A stretch of 64,000 bases of DNA. Source: Bellilinea sp034411135. Its GTDB lineage: Bacteria; Chloroflexota; Anaerolineae; Anaerolineales; Anaerolineaceae. Made by a program: the position numbers and the translations under genes. Below are positions 50,967-59,663 of the stretch, one piece after another (position 1 is the stretch's first letter; every line of letters begins with the position of its first letter). The notes under the pieces were generated by a model that worked only from the letters and a program-made list of their open reading frames with translations, did no database searches and had not been told where the DNA came from. Where the stretch lies: the NCBI GenBank assembly GCA_034411135.1, contig DAOUMN010000079.1:1-64000 (forward strand), given 5' to 3'.

Positions 50967-51177
50967 GAACCTGTTTTTCATGCTCTAAGCGTTTGTCCTG
51001 AGCATGCCACTCATTTGCAAGCTGAGCCTGCCAAAGCTAAGAATGGGCAAATGGTTTGTGATTTCCTTTATCACGAGACCGGCAGTTTTTATCGCTTGAT
51101 GCAATTTCACCTGCCGGACGGGGCATTGCGCACCTGCACCTCACCAAACTCCCTGATTACTTAATAAAAATAAGTGA
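50967..51177. other. Intergenic region after herA
   Basis: No gene is seen. It shares short GAGCCTGCC-type motifs (51024-51032) with the hairpin at 21011-21037, and becomes AT-rich towards 51160. No clear terminator for herA. Confidence 0.35.
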
Positions 51178-51205
51178 TTGACAAACCCCCCGGCTTCAGT
51201 ATACT
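51178..51205 (+). promoter_or_regulatory. Promoter of the ECF transporter operon
   Basis: TTGACA (51178-51183) and TATACT (51200-51205) with a 16-base spacer. Transcription would start near 51212, leaving an 83-base leader. The first bases of the transcript hold the operator-like palindrome. Confidence 0.8.
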
Positions 51206-51216
51206 AATACTATCTC

Positions 51217-51241
51217 TGCATGCTTGTCTGACAAACATGCA
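51217..51241 (+). promoter_or_regulatory. 25-bp operator-like palindrome at about +6 to +30
   Basis: A dyad of two 12-base arms around a central T, with 11 of 12 pairs matching, runs from TGCATG on the left to CATGCA on the right. The core TTGTCTGACAA fits the TnGTnnnACnA pattern bound by FadR-subfamily GntR regulators. Its position just after the promoter suggests repression by roadblock. With only a one-base loop it is a protein site rather than an RNA hairpin. Confidence 0.7.
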
Positions 51242-51294
51242 TTCCCATCTTTTTATTCAATTTCATATTTCTATTTAAGAGGAAGGAGGTTTGT

Positions 51295-51930
51295 ATGGCT
51301 GATGTCCAAGGTAAACCGGGGGAATTGACCGCCGAACAGATTTGGACGGTCCAGAAGGGGGAAAAGCGCTCGATTGGTGTGATCCACATTGTCATCACCG
51401 CGCTTTTGATCGGCATTGGTTTTGTTGTTGGCGCATTCGGTTCAATTAGTTTTCCGCTTGGTTTTGGGGTTAACTTCTTTTGGACGGGCATTGCTGTCCA
51501 ACAGGTCGGCGCGATCTGGTTTGGCGGTTGGGGCGTCATCGCAGGTGCAATTTTCCCCTTCTTCTCCAATGCCATCGCGGGTACTCCTTTCTATGTTTCA
51601 GCCGCTTACATTCCAGCCAATGCGGTACAGGCTTTTCTGCCCGCCTGGGCGTTCCGCAAATTCAAGCTCGACCCGCGCCTGAAAAGTGGTCGCGACTATT
51701 TGATTTTCTTCCTCTCCATGGTGGTTTCCAGCGCGTTTGGCGCGTTGTGGTCAACCCTGGTTGTCTTGCGCGGGTTCAACCTCTTAACCACCGATTCGCT
51801 GCCTCTGTTCATTTGGGGCTGGTTTGGCGGCAATGTTGTGGCAGGGGTTGTGCTGAATTTCATCCTGCTTAAGGCGCTTTCGGCAGTTGTAATTCGCACC
51901 CCCGCGTTTGTCAAGCGTTGGTTCTCCTGA
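51295..51930 (+). CDS. ECF transporter substrate-binding (S) component, substrate unknown
   Basis: 211 aa with about six helices (VIHIVITALLIGIGFVVGAFG, FWTGIAVQQVGAIWFGGWGVIAGAIFPFFS, DYLIFFLSMVVSSAFGALWSTL, FIWGWFGGNVVAGVVLNFILL). It precedes EcfT and two ECF ATPases, so it is the S component of a vitamin or micronutrient importer. I cannot match it to a known S-component such as BioY, ThiT or RibU. GGAGG precedes the ATG strongly. Confidence 0.75.
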   Translation: MADVQGKPGELTAEQIWTVQKGEKRSIGVIHIVITALLIGIGFVVGAFGSISFPLGFGVNFFWTGIAVQQVGAIWFGGWGVIAGAIFPFFSNAIAGTPFYVSAAYIPANAVQAFLPAWAFRKFKLDPRLKSGRDYLIFFLSMVVSSAFGALWSTLVVLRGFNLLTTDSLPLFIWGWFGGNVVAGVVLNFILLKALSAVVIRTPAFVKRWFS

Positions 51931-51950
51931 TCGATCCGAATTATGTGACG

Positions 51951-51981
51951 ATGAGGGGGCAGGCAGTGCCAGCCCCCTCAT
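51951..51981 (+). other. Strong intercistronic hairpin between ECF S and T genes
   Basis: A perfect 10-bp stem (ATGAGGGGGC / GCCCCCTCAT) with an 11-base loop sits between the S-component stop and the EcfT start. No U-run follows, so it is not a simple terminator. It could lower downstream expression or protect the upstream mRNA, adjusting subunit ratios. Confidence 0.6.
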
Positions 51982-52003
51982 TCATTGTTCGTGAGGTATT
52001 CGG

Positions 52004-52852
52004 ATGAATAAAACCCTGCTGGGCTATGTGCCCGATGAATCGCCCATTTATGCAATCCATCCTTTTGTAAAACTGTTTTTTCTTCTGGTAGTCAGCCTGT
52101 TTCCGCTTTTCATCCAAGCTCCAGAATGGAACGCGGCTTTGTTTATTCTCGTCATCCTGTTGATGGCTTACAGCCGGGTCAACATGCGCATCATGCGCAT
52201 TTACGTGCCGGTGGCTGTCTCAATGGGCACGATCATCTTGATTTCCTACACCATTTTGGGAGGCATTCACCCAGAATTCTCGGTGCTGTTCACCTTCCTG
52301 GGACACCCCATTTATTGGGAACGCATCCGCGATGCCTTGGTGGTCTATTTTCGCATCTTACCCATGATTGCAACGATGGTATTTTTCCTGTCCACCTCCC
52401 GAGAACGGGATGTGATCGTGGCAATGCGCAGCATTCGCATGCCCTTTGTAGTAACCTATGTGTTTGCAATGGCTCTGCGCTCCGCCGGGATGGTGCTGGA
52501 GGACTTTCAAATTGTGCGCCAGGCTGAACAGGCTCGCGGCTTCGACACCAGTGGAAAATCGCTGATCTATAAAATCCGCAAATATGTGATGTACATGATC
52601 CCGCTCTTTGCGCTTTCGCTGCGGCGCTCGGAAGAGTTTACCAACGCCCTGGTCGCACGCGGCTATGCCTTCACCGGCGAAGCTGCCAAAGTAAAAAGAG
52701 CCGATTATGTGCTTACCCATTACCAGTTCCGCAATCTCGACCGGGTTCTGGTTGCTCTAATCCTTTTGTCGTTTATCACCCTGCTGGTATTACGCTACTA
52801 TTTCGGATTTTTTGTCCTCGATACATCCTGGATCCAACTATTACATCCATAA
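52004..52852 (+). CDS. ecfT: ECF transporter transmembrane T component
   Basis: 282 aa. An N-terminal region with P-rich LGYVPDESPIYAIHPFVKL and five helices, then the two coupling motifs with ARG: QAEQARGF (ARG 177-179) and NALVARGY (ARG 218-220) that dock to the ATPases. It transmits ATPase movement to the S component. Codon use is less GC-rich than in neighbouring operons. Confidence 0.92.
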   Translation: MNKTLLGYVPDESPIYAIHPFVKLFFLLVVSLFPLFIQAPEWNAALFILVILLMAYSRVNMRIMRIYVPVAVSMGTIILISYTILGGIHPEFSVLFTFLGHPIYWERIRDALVVYFRILPMIATMVFFLSTSRERDVIVAMRSIRMPFVVTYVFAMALRSAGMVLEDFQIVRQAEQARGFDTSGKSLIYKIRKYVMYMIPLFALSLRRSEEFTNALVARGYAFTGEAAKVKRADYVLTHYQFRNLDRVLVALILLSFITLLVLRYYFGFFVLDTSWIQLLHP

Positions 52853-52866
52853 GCCGGGAATGAAAA

Positions 52867-53736
52867 ATGGACCTGATTGAAATAAAAGACTGTTCATGGA
52901 CTTACTTAAACCAGCCCAAAGCGGCGCTGCAATCGATCAATCTGACCATTCGCCAGGGTGAATTTGTTGGCATCATTGGACCCAACGGGGCAGGAAAAAC
53001 CACTCTGGCGTACATGATCAACGGGCTGATACCCGGTCAGTACCACGGCATCAAGGATGGTGAAGTGCTGGTATACGGCAAAGAGGTAGAAACCTACCCG
53101 CGCGGCGCTTTACAGCGCAAAGTTGGCATGGTCTTTTCCGATCCAGAGGCGCAATTCACCGCTATGACCGTCGAGGACGAATTGGTGTTCGGCATGGAGA
53201 ACATTGGGCTGACCATTCCGGAAATCCGCGAACGGCTGGAGTGGGTGTTGTCTCTGACCGATATGGCGCCCTTGATGGGCAAACCACCCTACGAGCTTTC
53301 GGGTGGTCAAAAACAGCGCGTAGCGCTGGCGGCTGTGCTGGCTATGACACCCGAAGTCATGATCCTGGACGAACCAACTTCCATGCTCGATCCGATCAGT
53401 CGCACGCGGGTCTTCAACGTCTTGGAAAAGACCAAACAGGAGAAAAATAACACCGTCATTGTGATCGAGCACAGCCTGGAGAAATTAGTGCCACTGGCAG
53501 ACCGTATGATCCTGCTGCATGATGGCAAAGTGGCGCTGGATGATGAACCGCGCGCCTTCTTTCGCCAAATGCCGGTTTTACTGGAGAAGGGGATCGAACC
53601 GCCGGGTGTGATTCGCTTTTTCCACTGCCTGGCTGAGCAGGGATACACATCCGGCGCACTGCCGTTGACAATCGCGGAAGCCGCCGAACAGCTGGATAGA
53701 ATTTTGGATACGCTCATGGAAGGAGGTAAGGAATGA
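52867..53736 (+). CDS. ECF transporter ATPase A1
   Basis: 289 aa ABC ATPase. Walker A GPNGAGKTT at 38-46, signature LSGGQ at 144-148, Walker B VMILDE at 164-169, and SDPEAQF in the Q-loop, as in EcfA. It forms a heterodimer with the following ATPase. It overlaps the next gene by 4 bases. Confidence 0.94.
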   Translation: MDLIEIKDCSWTYLNQPKAALQSINLTIRQGEFVGIIGPNGAGKTTLAYMINGLIPGQYHGIKDGEVLVYGKEVETYPRGALQRKVGMVFSDPEAQFTAMTVEDELVFGMENIGLTIPEIRERLEWVLSLTDMAPLMGKPPYELSGGQKQRVALAAVLAMTPEVMILDEPTSMLDPISRTRVFNVLEKTKQEKNNTVIVIEHSLEKLVPLADRMILLHDGKVALDDEPRAFFRQMPVLLEKGIEPPGVIRFFHCLAEQGYTSGALPLTIAEAAEQLDRILDTLMEGGKE

Positions 53737-54587
53737 CCTCAATGGAAAACACCTCCTTTATCAATGTGAATAACCTGGTGTATTGCTACCCAGATGGAAC
53801 CCGCGCGCTCGACGGCATTAATATGCAGATTGGTCTGGGCGAAATGATGGCGCTAATCGGGCAGAATGGCTCCGGTAAAACAACCTTATCCAAATGCCTG
53901 AATGGCTTGTTCAAGCCCACCAGCGGGGACGTGATTGTGGACGGGCTAAATTCGCGCACCACTCCGATTGTCCAGATGGTCAAACGGGTGGGGTATGTCT
54001 TTCAGAATCCAGATCATCAATTATTCAACAGCAATTGCTGGGATGAGATTGCCTATGGACCGCGCAACATCCAATTATCCGAAGCGGAAGTTAAGGAACG
54101 AGTGGAAGAGGCGGCGCGTGTGGTGGGTTTGAAAGAGGAGTATTTCAACGAACATCCTTTCTTCCTCTCCAAAGGTCAGCGCCAACGGGTGGCAATTGCG
54201 TCCATTCTGGCGCTGCGCCCGCGTGTGATCATCGTCGATGAGCCAACAACCGGACAGGACTCTTACCAGTCACTCGAGATTATGAACTTCCTTCAGAATT
54301 TGAACGAAGAACATGGTCACACCATCATTATCATCACCCATGATATGCCGATTGTTGCCCGCTATGCCCGCCGGGTGGTTGCCATGGGAAATGGACGCAT
54401 CCTGGCGGACGACAGCCCGCGTGTAGTGTTCAGCCAACCAGACATCCTGGCGCAGACCTATCTTGAACCACCACAGATCACTCAACTGGCGCAGCATGCG
54501 CAGCGTTGGGGCTTTTCGCAAGGCATCTTAACCGTGGAAGAAATGGTTGCCGAGTTCGAGCGAATTTATTCAGCCAGAAGGCATTGA
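53733..54587 (+). CDS. ECF transporter ATPase A2
   Basis: 284 aa ABC ATPase. Walker A GQNGSGKTT at 43-51, Q-loop VFQNPDHQLF, signature LSKGQ at 145-149 (the second residue varies from GG), Walker B VIIVDE at 165-170. Partner of the preceding ATPase; the two and EcfT form the energy module. The ATG at 53733 is preceded by AAGGAGGTAAGG. Confidence 0.94.
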   Translation: MTSMENTSFINVNNLVYCYPDGTRALDGINMQIGLGEMMALIGQNGSGKTTLSKCLNGLFKPTSGDVIVDGLNSRTTPIVQMVKRVGYVFQNPDHQLFNSNCWDEIAYGPRNIQLSEAEVKERVEEAARVVGLKEEYFNEHPFFLSKGQRQRVAIASILALRPRVIIVDEPTTGQDSYQSLEIMNFLQNLNEEHGHTIIIITHDMPIVARYARRVVAMGNGRILADDSPRVVFSQPDILAQTYLEPPQITQLAQHAQRWGFSQGILTVEEMVAEFERIYSARRH

Positions 54588-54735
54588 GTCATTCTGCCCG
54601 CCGGGGCGCGCCGAACGCCTGGCTCGTAAAGGGTTGCCGCCCGCCCCGTTGGCACGCGCAGTGGTGGGCGCAGCAAACGTATGCCTTCATCTTGCCCAAA
54701 CAGGTGCTACGGGGTGTAGAGGTTCCTTCATTAAC

Positions 54736-55455
54736 TCACGGTTTTGTGAACCAGGCTTTGTGTAAAGCTGGCTGGCAAATCTCTGCGCCGTATGCGTTCT
54801 TGAAACATTCCTTACCTTTCACGCGGCCGTACACTGTAATATAGTCATCTTCATATAAGCCAGTAAAGTCATCTCGCATAATCACATAAAGGGGTTCATA
54901 GGTTCCCGCAAAGTAGATCTGAACAACTTGTCCAATTACATTAAAAACTCGCCCACGAACCATAACCTTCTCATTTACATAATTCTGCGGATAGGTTGCC
55001 AGCTCTTTCCAATAAATTGTCTGGTAGGAGGCAATTTCCGTTGCTGTCGCGGCTTTTGCCTGGGCAGTTTGGGTTCGCACTATGGCTGTAGAAGTCGCAA
55101 CCTTATTGCGGGCTTCCTGTGTGGCCGTGGCAAAATTCGCCCGTTCGGTTCGCGTTGCTTCTACAGCCAGTTGGGCTGCGGTGGCAAGATTCGCTTGTTC
55201 CGTTTGGGTAGCCTCAAGCGCAATTTGTGTAAGTGTAGCCGGCGGTAGTGGCGTAGAAGTATTGGTCACCGTGGCTGTTGCTGTGTTTGTCGGTGTCGAT
55301 GTAATGGTTGGCATTACGGTTGCTGTGCTGGTTTCGGTGACCGTTGGTAAAGCTGTTACACTGGCAATCACCAGGTTGGGTGCAGGAAGCGCTTCGGATG
55401 CCCCGCATGCGCTGATCAGGAATGCCATCACCAACAACGCAATACTATGTTTCAT
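54736..55455 (-). CDS. Lipoprotein with Thr-rich and Ala-rich coiled repeats
   Basis: 239 aa. Signal peptide with lipobox LISAC (Cys17), then a Thr/Pro-rich spacer (TETSTATVMPTITSTPTNTATATVTNTSTP). Residues about 75-150 hold A-T-Q-T-E-Q-A type repeats of about 18 residues, predicted helical. The C-terminal domain (QNYVNEKVMVRGRVFNVIGQVVQIYFAG, DDFTGLYEDDYITVYGRVKGKECFKNAYG) looks like an OB-fold, related to proteins that begin with a nucleic-acid-binding-like strand. Function unknown. Confidence 0.6.
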   Translation of the reverse strand: MKHSIALLVMAFLISACGASEALPAPNLVIASVTALPTVTETSTATVMPTITSTPTNTATATVTNTSTPLPPATLTQIALEATQTEQANLATAAQLAVEATRTERANFATATQEARNKVATSTAIVRTQTAQAKAATATEIASYQTIYWKELATYPQNYVNEKVMVRGRVFNVIGQVVQIYFAGTYEPLYVIMRDDFTGLYEDDYITVYGRVKGKECFKNAYGAEICQPALHKAWFTKP

Positions 55456-55508
55456 GGATGCTCCCCTTTATGGAATTGTGTGAAGGATATTGGGTTATTG
55501 ATTACGAA

Positions 55509-55514
55509 ATTATA
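55509..55514 (-). promoter_or_regulatory. -10 box of the lipoprotein gene
   Basis: On the minus strand, TATAAT lies 53 bases before the lipoprotein ATG; AAGGGGAG precedes the ATG. No strong -35. Confidence 0.45.
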
Positions 55515-55670
55515 ACCGAAAAACATCCTGAATAAATCTTAACCAAACCGAGCGCTAACCATCCAGGGGCTTGATACAACGTCCATTCAATACCTGCGCT
55601 TCGGAAACATGAAATTCGGATACAATAAAAACGGTTCGAACCTTTCTCGCGCCGGAGCAACGCAACCCTC

Positions 55671-57578
55671 ATGAACGGCTACTGCGGCAAAATTCTGTGG
55701 ATCGATCTAACCCGCCAGACCTGGCAGGAGGAAAGCCTGCCAGACGCGCTCTACCAGCGTGTATTAAGCGGCGCCGGGCTGGGCGTTCATCTGCTGCTTG
55801 AGCGCATGCCTGCCGGGGCACACCCGCTCGGCGCGGACAACATTCTCGCTTTTGTCGCCGGTATCCTGGTCGGCAGCGGTGCGATGTTCGCCGGGCGCTG
55901 GATGGTGGTCGGCAAGTCGCCGCTGACCGGGGGGTGGGGCGATTCCAACTGCGGCGGCAACTTTGCCCCGGCGATCAAGCAGTGTGGCTACGACGGCATC
56001 TTCTTCACCGGTGCCGCACCACAGCCGGTTTACCTGTTCATCGATGGTCAAACGGTCGAGTTCCACTCTGCAGCAGACCTGTGGGGACTGGATGCGGTGG
56101 TGTGCGAGCAAACCCTGGGCGAGCGGCATGGCAGGAAAGCTCGCACTGCCTGCATTGGCACAGCAGGCGAGAAACGCGCCCTGATCGCCGGTATTGTTAA
56201 CGATCGCGGACGGATTGCCGCCCGCTCCGGGCTGGGCGCGGTGATGGGCAGTAAGAACCTCAAGGCGGTCGTCCTGGCGGGCAGCCAGCCGGTACGCACA
56301 GCGCAGCCGGAGGAGATTCGCCGCCTGAGCAAGTCCATCGCCGGGCTGATGCCCAAAGGCGAGCCGCCGCTGCGCTCGTGGATGCTGCCCATTGCCGGTT
56401 GGCTGATGTCCAAATCGCGCATGGCATTCCGCAAGGACGGTCTGATGACCCTGCCGCCGCTGCGCAAGTGGGGCACCGCCTCCGGCAACGAAGTCGCCGT
56501 GCAGACCGGCGATGCACCGCTGCGCAACTGGCGTGGCGAACCCGGCGGCTACCCCAGCAGCGCGATCAGCGCCGATGCGCTGATCCGCAGCGAGCGCAGG
56601 AAATATCACTGTTACGCCTGCCCGCTTGGCTGCGGCGGGATCAACGACCTGGACGGCGAATACACCGAAACCCACCGCCCCGAATACGAGACCACCGCCG
56701 CGCTGGGTCCGCTGCTGGGCAACACCGATCTGGATACCATCTTCTATCTCAATGAGTTGTTCAACCGCGCCGGGATGGATTCGATCAGCGCCGGGACAAC
56801 CCTTGCCTTTGCGCTGCACTGCTTCGAAGCCGGGCTGATCGGCGAATCCGACACCGGCGGTCTGCGCCTGACCTGGGGCAACGCGCCAGCCATCCGCTGC
56901 CTGGCGGAACAGATGGTGCACCGCGAGGGATTCGGCGACCTGCTGGCAGACGGCGTGCGCCTGGCTGCCGAACGAATCGGGCGTGGCAGCGATGCATTTG
57001 CCATGCACATCGGCGGGCAGGAACTGCCCATGCATGATCCGCGTCTCGACCCCGGCTACGGCATCCTCTACGCTGGCGACCCGACTCCCGCACGGCACAA
57101 TACCGGTTCACACCTGACATATGAACTGCTCCGGCTGTGGAGCCGAGTCTCCTGGGCGCCGCCCATCCCGCCCACCTACGACAGCCGCGCCATGGCACAC
57201 ACTGGCGTCAATAACGGGCTAAAGATGGCTGCCTGCGCAATGGCAAAGTCGGTCATCGACGGCGGCGGCTTTTGCACCTTCGGCGCGCACATGGGCGTGG
57301 ATAACCTGGCGTTGTTCGAGCACCTCAACGCCGCCACCGGCTGGCAGTGCAGCCCAGACGAGTACATGGAAATCGGGCGGCAGGTACAATCGCTGCGCAT
57401 GCGCTTCAACCTTAAGCACGGCATTCAGCCAGCCCGGCTTAACGTCCCCCCGCTGATCTACGGAGCACCGTCGGCACGGCGCGCCTATGACCTGTACGCG
57501 CTGCGTGCCGAGTTCTGGCAAGCCATGGGCTGGGACGCCGCCAGCGGCGCACCGCCGGAGGTGAACGTTGGCGGCTGA
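55671..57578 (+). CDS. Tungsten-dependent aldehyde ferredoxin oxidoreductase family enzyme
   Basis: 635 aa. N-terminal GYCGKILWIDLTRQ and ADNILAFVAGILVGSGAM, and GWGDSNCGGNFAPAIKQCGYDGIFFTG bind the pterin; the [4Fe-4S] ligands are Cys314, Cys317, Cys321 (CYACPLGC) and Cys535 (GGFCTFG). Members oxidise aldehydes to acids with ferredoxin, using tungstopterin. It is coupled to a MoaD-like gene, so the pterin cofactor or its donor is linked in expression. Confidence 0.92.
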   Translation: MNGYCGKILWIDLTRQTWQEESLPDALYQRVLSGAGLGVHLLLERMPAGAHPLGADNILAFVAGILVGSGAMFAGRWMVVGKSPLTGGWGDSNCGGNFAPAIKQCGYDGIFFTGAAPQPVYLFIDGQTVEFHSAADLWGLDAVVCEQTLGERHGRKARTACIGTAGEKRALIAGIVNDRGRIAARSGLGAVMGSKNLKAVVLAGSQPVRTAQPEEIRRLSKSIAGLMPKGEPPLRSWMLPIAGWLMSKSRMAFRKDGLMTLPPLRKWGTASGNEVAVQTGDAPLRNWRGEPGGYPSSAISADALIRSERRKYHCYACPLGCGGINDLDGEYTETHRPEYETTAALGPLLGNTDLDTIFYLNELFNRAGMDSISAGTTLAFALHCFEAGLIGESDTGGLRLTWGNAPAIRCLAEQMVHREGFGDLLADGVRLAAERIGRGSDAFAMHIGGQELPMHDPRLDPGYGILYAGDPTPARHNTGSHLTYELLRLWSRVSWAPPIPPTYDSRAMAHTGVNNGLKMAACAMAKSVIDGGGFCTFGAHMGVDNLALFEHLNAATGWQCSPDEYMEIGRQVQSLRMRFNLKHGIQPARLNVPPLIYGAPSARRAYDLYALRAEFWQAMGWDAASGAPPEVNVGG

Positions 57579-57807
57579 AGTGGTGCGCGTGCGCGTGGCT
57601 GCGCCGTTCGAACTGCCCGGTCAAAATACCGAAGGCTGGCTGGAACTGCCCGCCGGAAGCCGGGTGAGCGATCTGCTGCGGCTTGCCCGCCCGCCGCTGG
57701 CGCTGCGCCTGCTGCCGGTGATGGTCAACGGGCGTGCCGCGCCTCGCTCGCAGCGCTTACAGGACGGTGACCGGGTCGTCTTTCTGCTGCCGATCAGCGG
57801 GGGCTGA
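57568..57807 (+). CDS. MoaD/ThiS family sulfur carrier
   Basis: 79 aa beta-grasp protein ending in Gly-Gly (LPISGG), with VRVAAPFELPGQNTEGWLELPAGSRVSDLLRLA and VNGRAAPRSQRLQDGDRVVFLLP. It donates sulfur in molybdopterin/tungstopterin synthesis. TTG at 57568 with GGAG 7 bases upstream; it overlaps the oxidoreductase gene by 11 bases. Confidence 0.85.
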   Translation: MAAEVVRVRVAAPFELPGQNTEGWLELPAGSRVSDLLRLARPPLALRLLPVMVNGRAAPRSQRLQDGDRVVFLLPISGG

Positions 57808-57835
57808 TCCCCGCCGCCTTGCGCCAGCCGAGCAA

Positions 57836-59470
57836 TTATTTGGTCAGCACCAGCGGCTCCTCTCGCCAGGTTGCCGCCACCACAGTATTGCGTCCGCTGG
57901 CTTTCGCCTCGTACAAGGCAAGATCGGCGGCACGAAACAACTCCTTGAAACTGCACCCGTGATAGGGATATACAGCCAACCCAATGGAAACCGTCACACG
58001 CAGTTGGTGCTGCTCGAACGGGATGGTCAATTCTTCCACCTGGCAGCGGATTTCCTCGGCGCGCTGCACGGCTTCTTGCAGTGTCGTCTCCGTCATGACC
58101 ACCAGAAATTCCTCGCCGCCGTAACGAATCACCCAGTCTCCGCGCCGGGTCATGTTTTCCAGCGTGGCAGCCAGTTCGCGCAGCACTTCGTCGCCTGCTT
58201 CGTGCCCGAAGCGGTCGTTTATAACCTTGAATAGGTCAATATCCAGCAGCAGAAAGCTGACCGATGTGCCGCGCCGTTCGGCACGCGCCAGGTCTTTGGG
58301 CAGCGCACTTTCCAGAAAGCGGCGGTTGAACAAACCGGTCAGCGGGTCACGAATGACCTGCTCGCGCAGGGAGGCTTGTAGTTGCTGAATTTCGCTTAAA
58401 CGCCACATCAATTCCTCGTTGACACGGCGCAGGCTGTGTTCAGCGCGCATCAGCGCGCTCACATCGCGCCAGACGATCAAATAGCCCTGAAGCTCGCCGC
58501 GCCTGGAGTAGTAAGGCGTTGCCTGCACGTCCAGGTTAACCCGCTGGGGTATCTCCAACGCTACCTGGCGCGAACAGGCGCGCAGCGGCAGCAGCGCAGC
58601 CAAAAATTCGGGGGCAGCCGCGCCGATCCTTTGCAGCGGTTTGCCGATCCAGTCGGCGCGTGTGCCCGGCAGCAAATCCAGCGCAGTGCGATTCAGATCA
58701 ACAATGCGTTGCTTAACATCCACCACGATCAACCCATCCCGCATGGCGTCCATCAACACGTCCTTGCCAACCGGCAGAACGTCCAGCATCTGGTAGCGGA
58801 AGAAACTGACCGCAAAGAAGATGCCGGTCAGGGTGAACAGCACCGGGGTGGTATCCAGGTCGGGGAAAGCGAAAATGCCGAACACGCCCAGCACGTTGGC
58901 GATCAGCGGCACACTGATACCCGCCAGCATCCAGGCGGCTTGTTTGCGAAACAGGCTGGCGCGCTGGGAGAAAGCCTGACGGGCAAACAGGAACAGTGCA
59001 AACAGGAGCAGCGAGTAGGAGTAGATCACATTGACCCAAAACCAAGCACCGCCCTCGAAGATGCGCGTGGCACCTGGCTGGCGCAGCCCTCCATAAAACA
59101 GGTTGTGCAGCGGGTCGCTCCACAGCAGGATCAGGGTCAAAATCGGCTCAATGACCAGCAGCAACAGCGTGGTGCGATTGATCCAGCGCCGCCGCCCGCT
59201 GACCTGGCAGGCAAAGATGAATATGTTGACCGGCACGCCCAGCACGCCAAAGTAGGTCACATCCAGCCAGAAGTGCGGAAAGGGTTGGTTGGGGAACAGC
59301 CAGAACAGCGCATACGTCCACGGCCAGATGGTCAGATGCAGCAGCAGAATGAACAACGGCAGACCACCAGGCGCACGCCGCCGCGACCATGTCAAAACCG
59401 CAATTGCCAGGCTAACACTGCCGGAAACAAACAGGTGAAACGCGTACAACAGGGAGGTGTCTGTCACCAT
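57836..59470 (-). CDS. Membrane diguanylate cyclase (7TM-PAS-GGDEF)
   Basis: 544 aa. Seven N-terminal helices (the histidine-kinase N-terminal 7TM type, up to about residue 215), a PAS domain (MRDGLIVVDVKQRIVDLNRTALDLLPG...), a short coiled coil and an intact GGDEF domain (RDPLTGLFNRRFLESALPKD, then IRYGGEEFLVVM). It makes c-di-GMP. No EAL partner here. The start at 59470 has GAAGGAG very close; a GTG at 59467 is possible. Confidence 0.92.
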   Translation of the reverse strand: MVTDTSLLYAFHLFVSGSVSLAIAVLTWSRRRAPGGLPLFILLLHLTIWPWTYALFWLFPNQPFPHFWLDVTYFGVLGVPVNIFIFACQVSGRRRWINRTTLLLLVIEPILTLILLWSDPLHNLFYGGLRQPGATRIFEGGAWFWVNVIYSYSLLLFALFLFARQAFSQRASLFRKQAAWMLAGISVPLIANVLGVFGIFAFPDLDTTPVLFTLTGIFFAVSFFRYQMLDVLPVGKDVLMDAMRDGLIVVDVKQRIVDLNRTALDLLPGTRADWIGKPLQRIGAAAPEFLAALLPLRACSRQVALEIPQRVNLDVQATPYYSRRGELQGYLIVWRDVSALMRAEHSLRRVNEELMWRLSEIQQLQASLREQVIRDPLTGLFNRRFLESALPKDLARAERRGTSVSFLLLDIDLFKVINDRFGHEAGDEVLRELAATLENMTRRGDWVIRYGGEEFLVVMTETTLQEAVQRAEEIRCQVEELTIPFEQHQLRVTVSIGLAVYPYHGCSFKELFRAADLALYEAKASGRNTVVAATWREEPLVLTK

Positions 59471-59663
59471 TCTCCTTCAAAAACCGGAAAACAAGCACGC
59501 CGCGCGCTTCGTTCAACATGGACTGTGCTGACAGTGGCGGCGGCGATGGGCGCTAAGACCCCCGGTCAGGAATGTTTCTAATCATACCCCAAGCGGTGGT
59601 CTTTCTCTATTAATTTTACATAAATACAGCCCGGCGAGACTTACAATATCGTAAACCCGGCGG

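Noticed and set aside
51217..51241. Riboswitch in the ECF leader
   Set aside because: The leader is short (about 83 bases) and the palindrome has a one-base centre, so a DNA operator fits better. No known vitamin riboswitch core was recognised.
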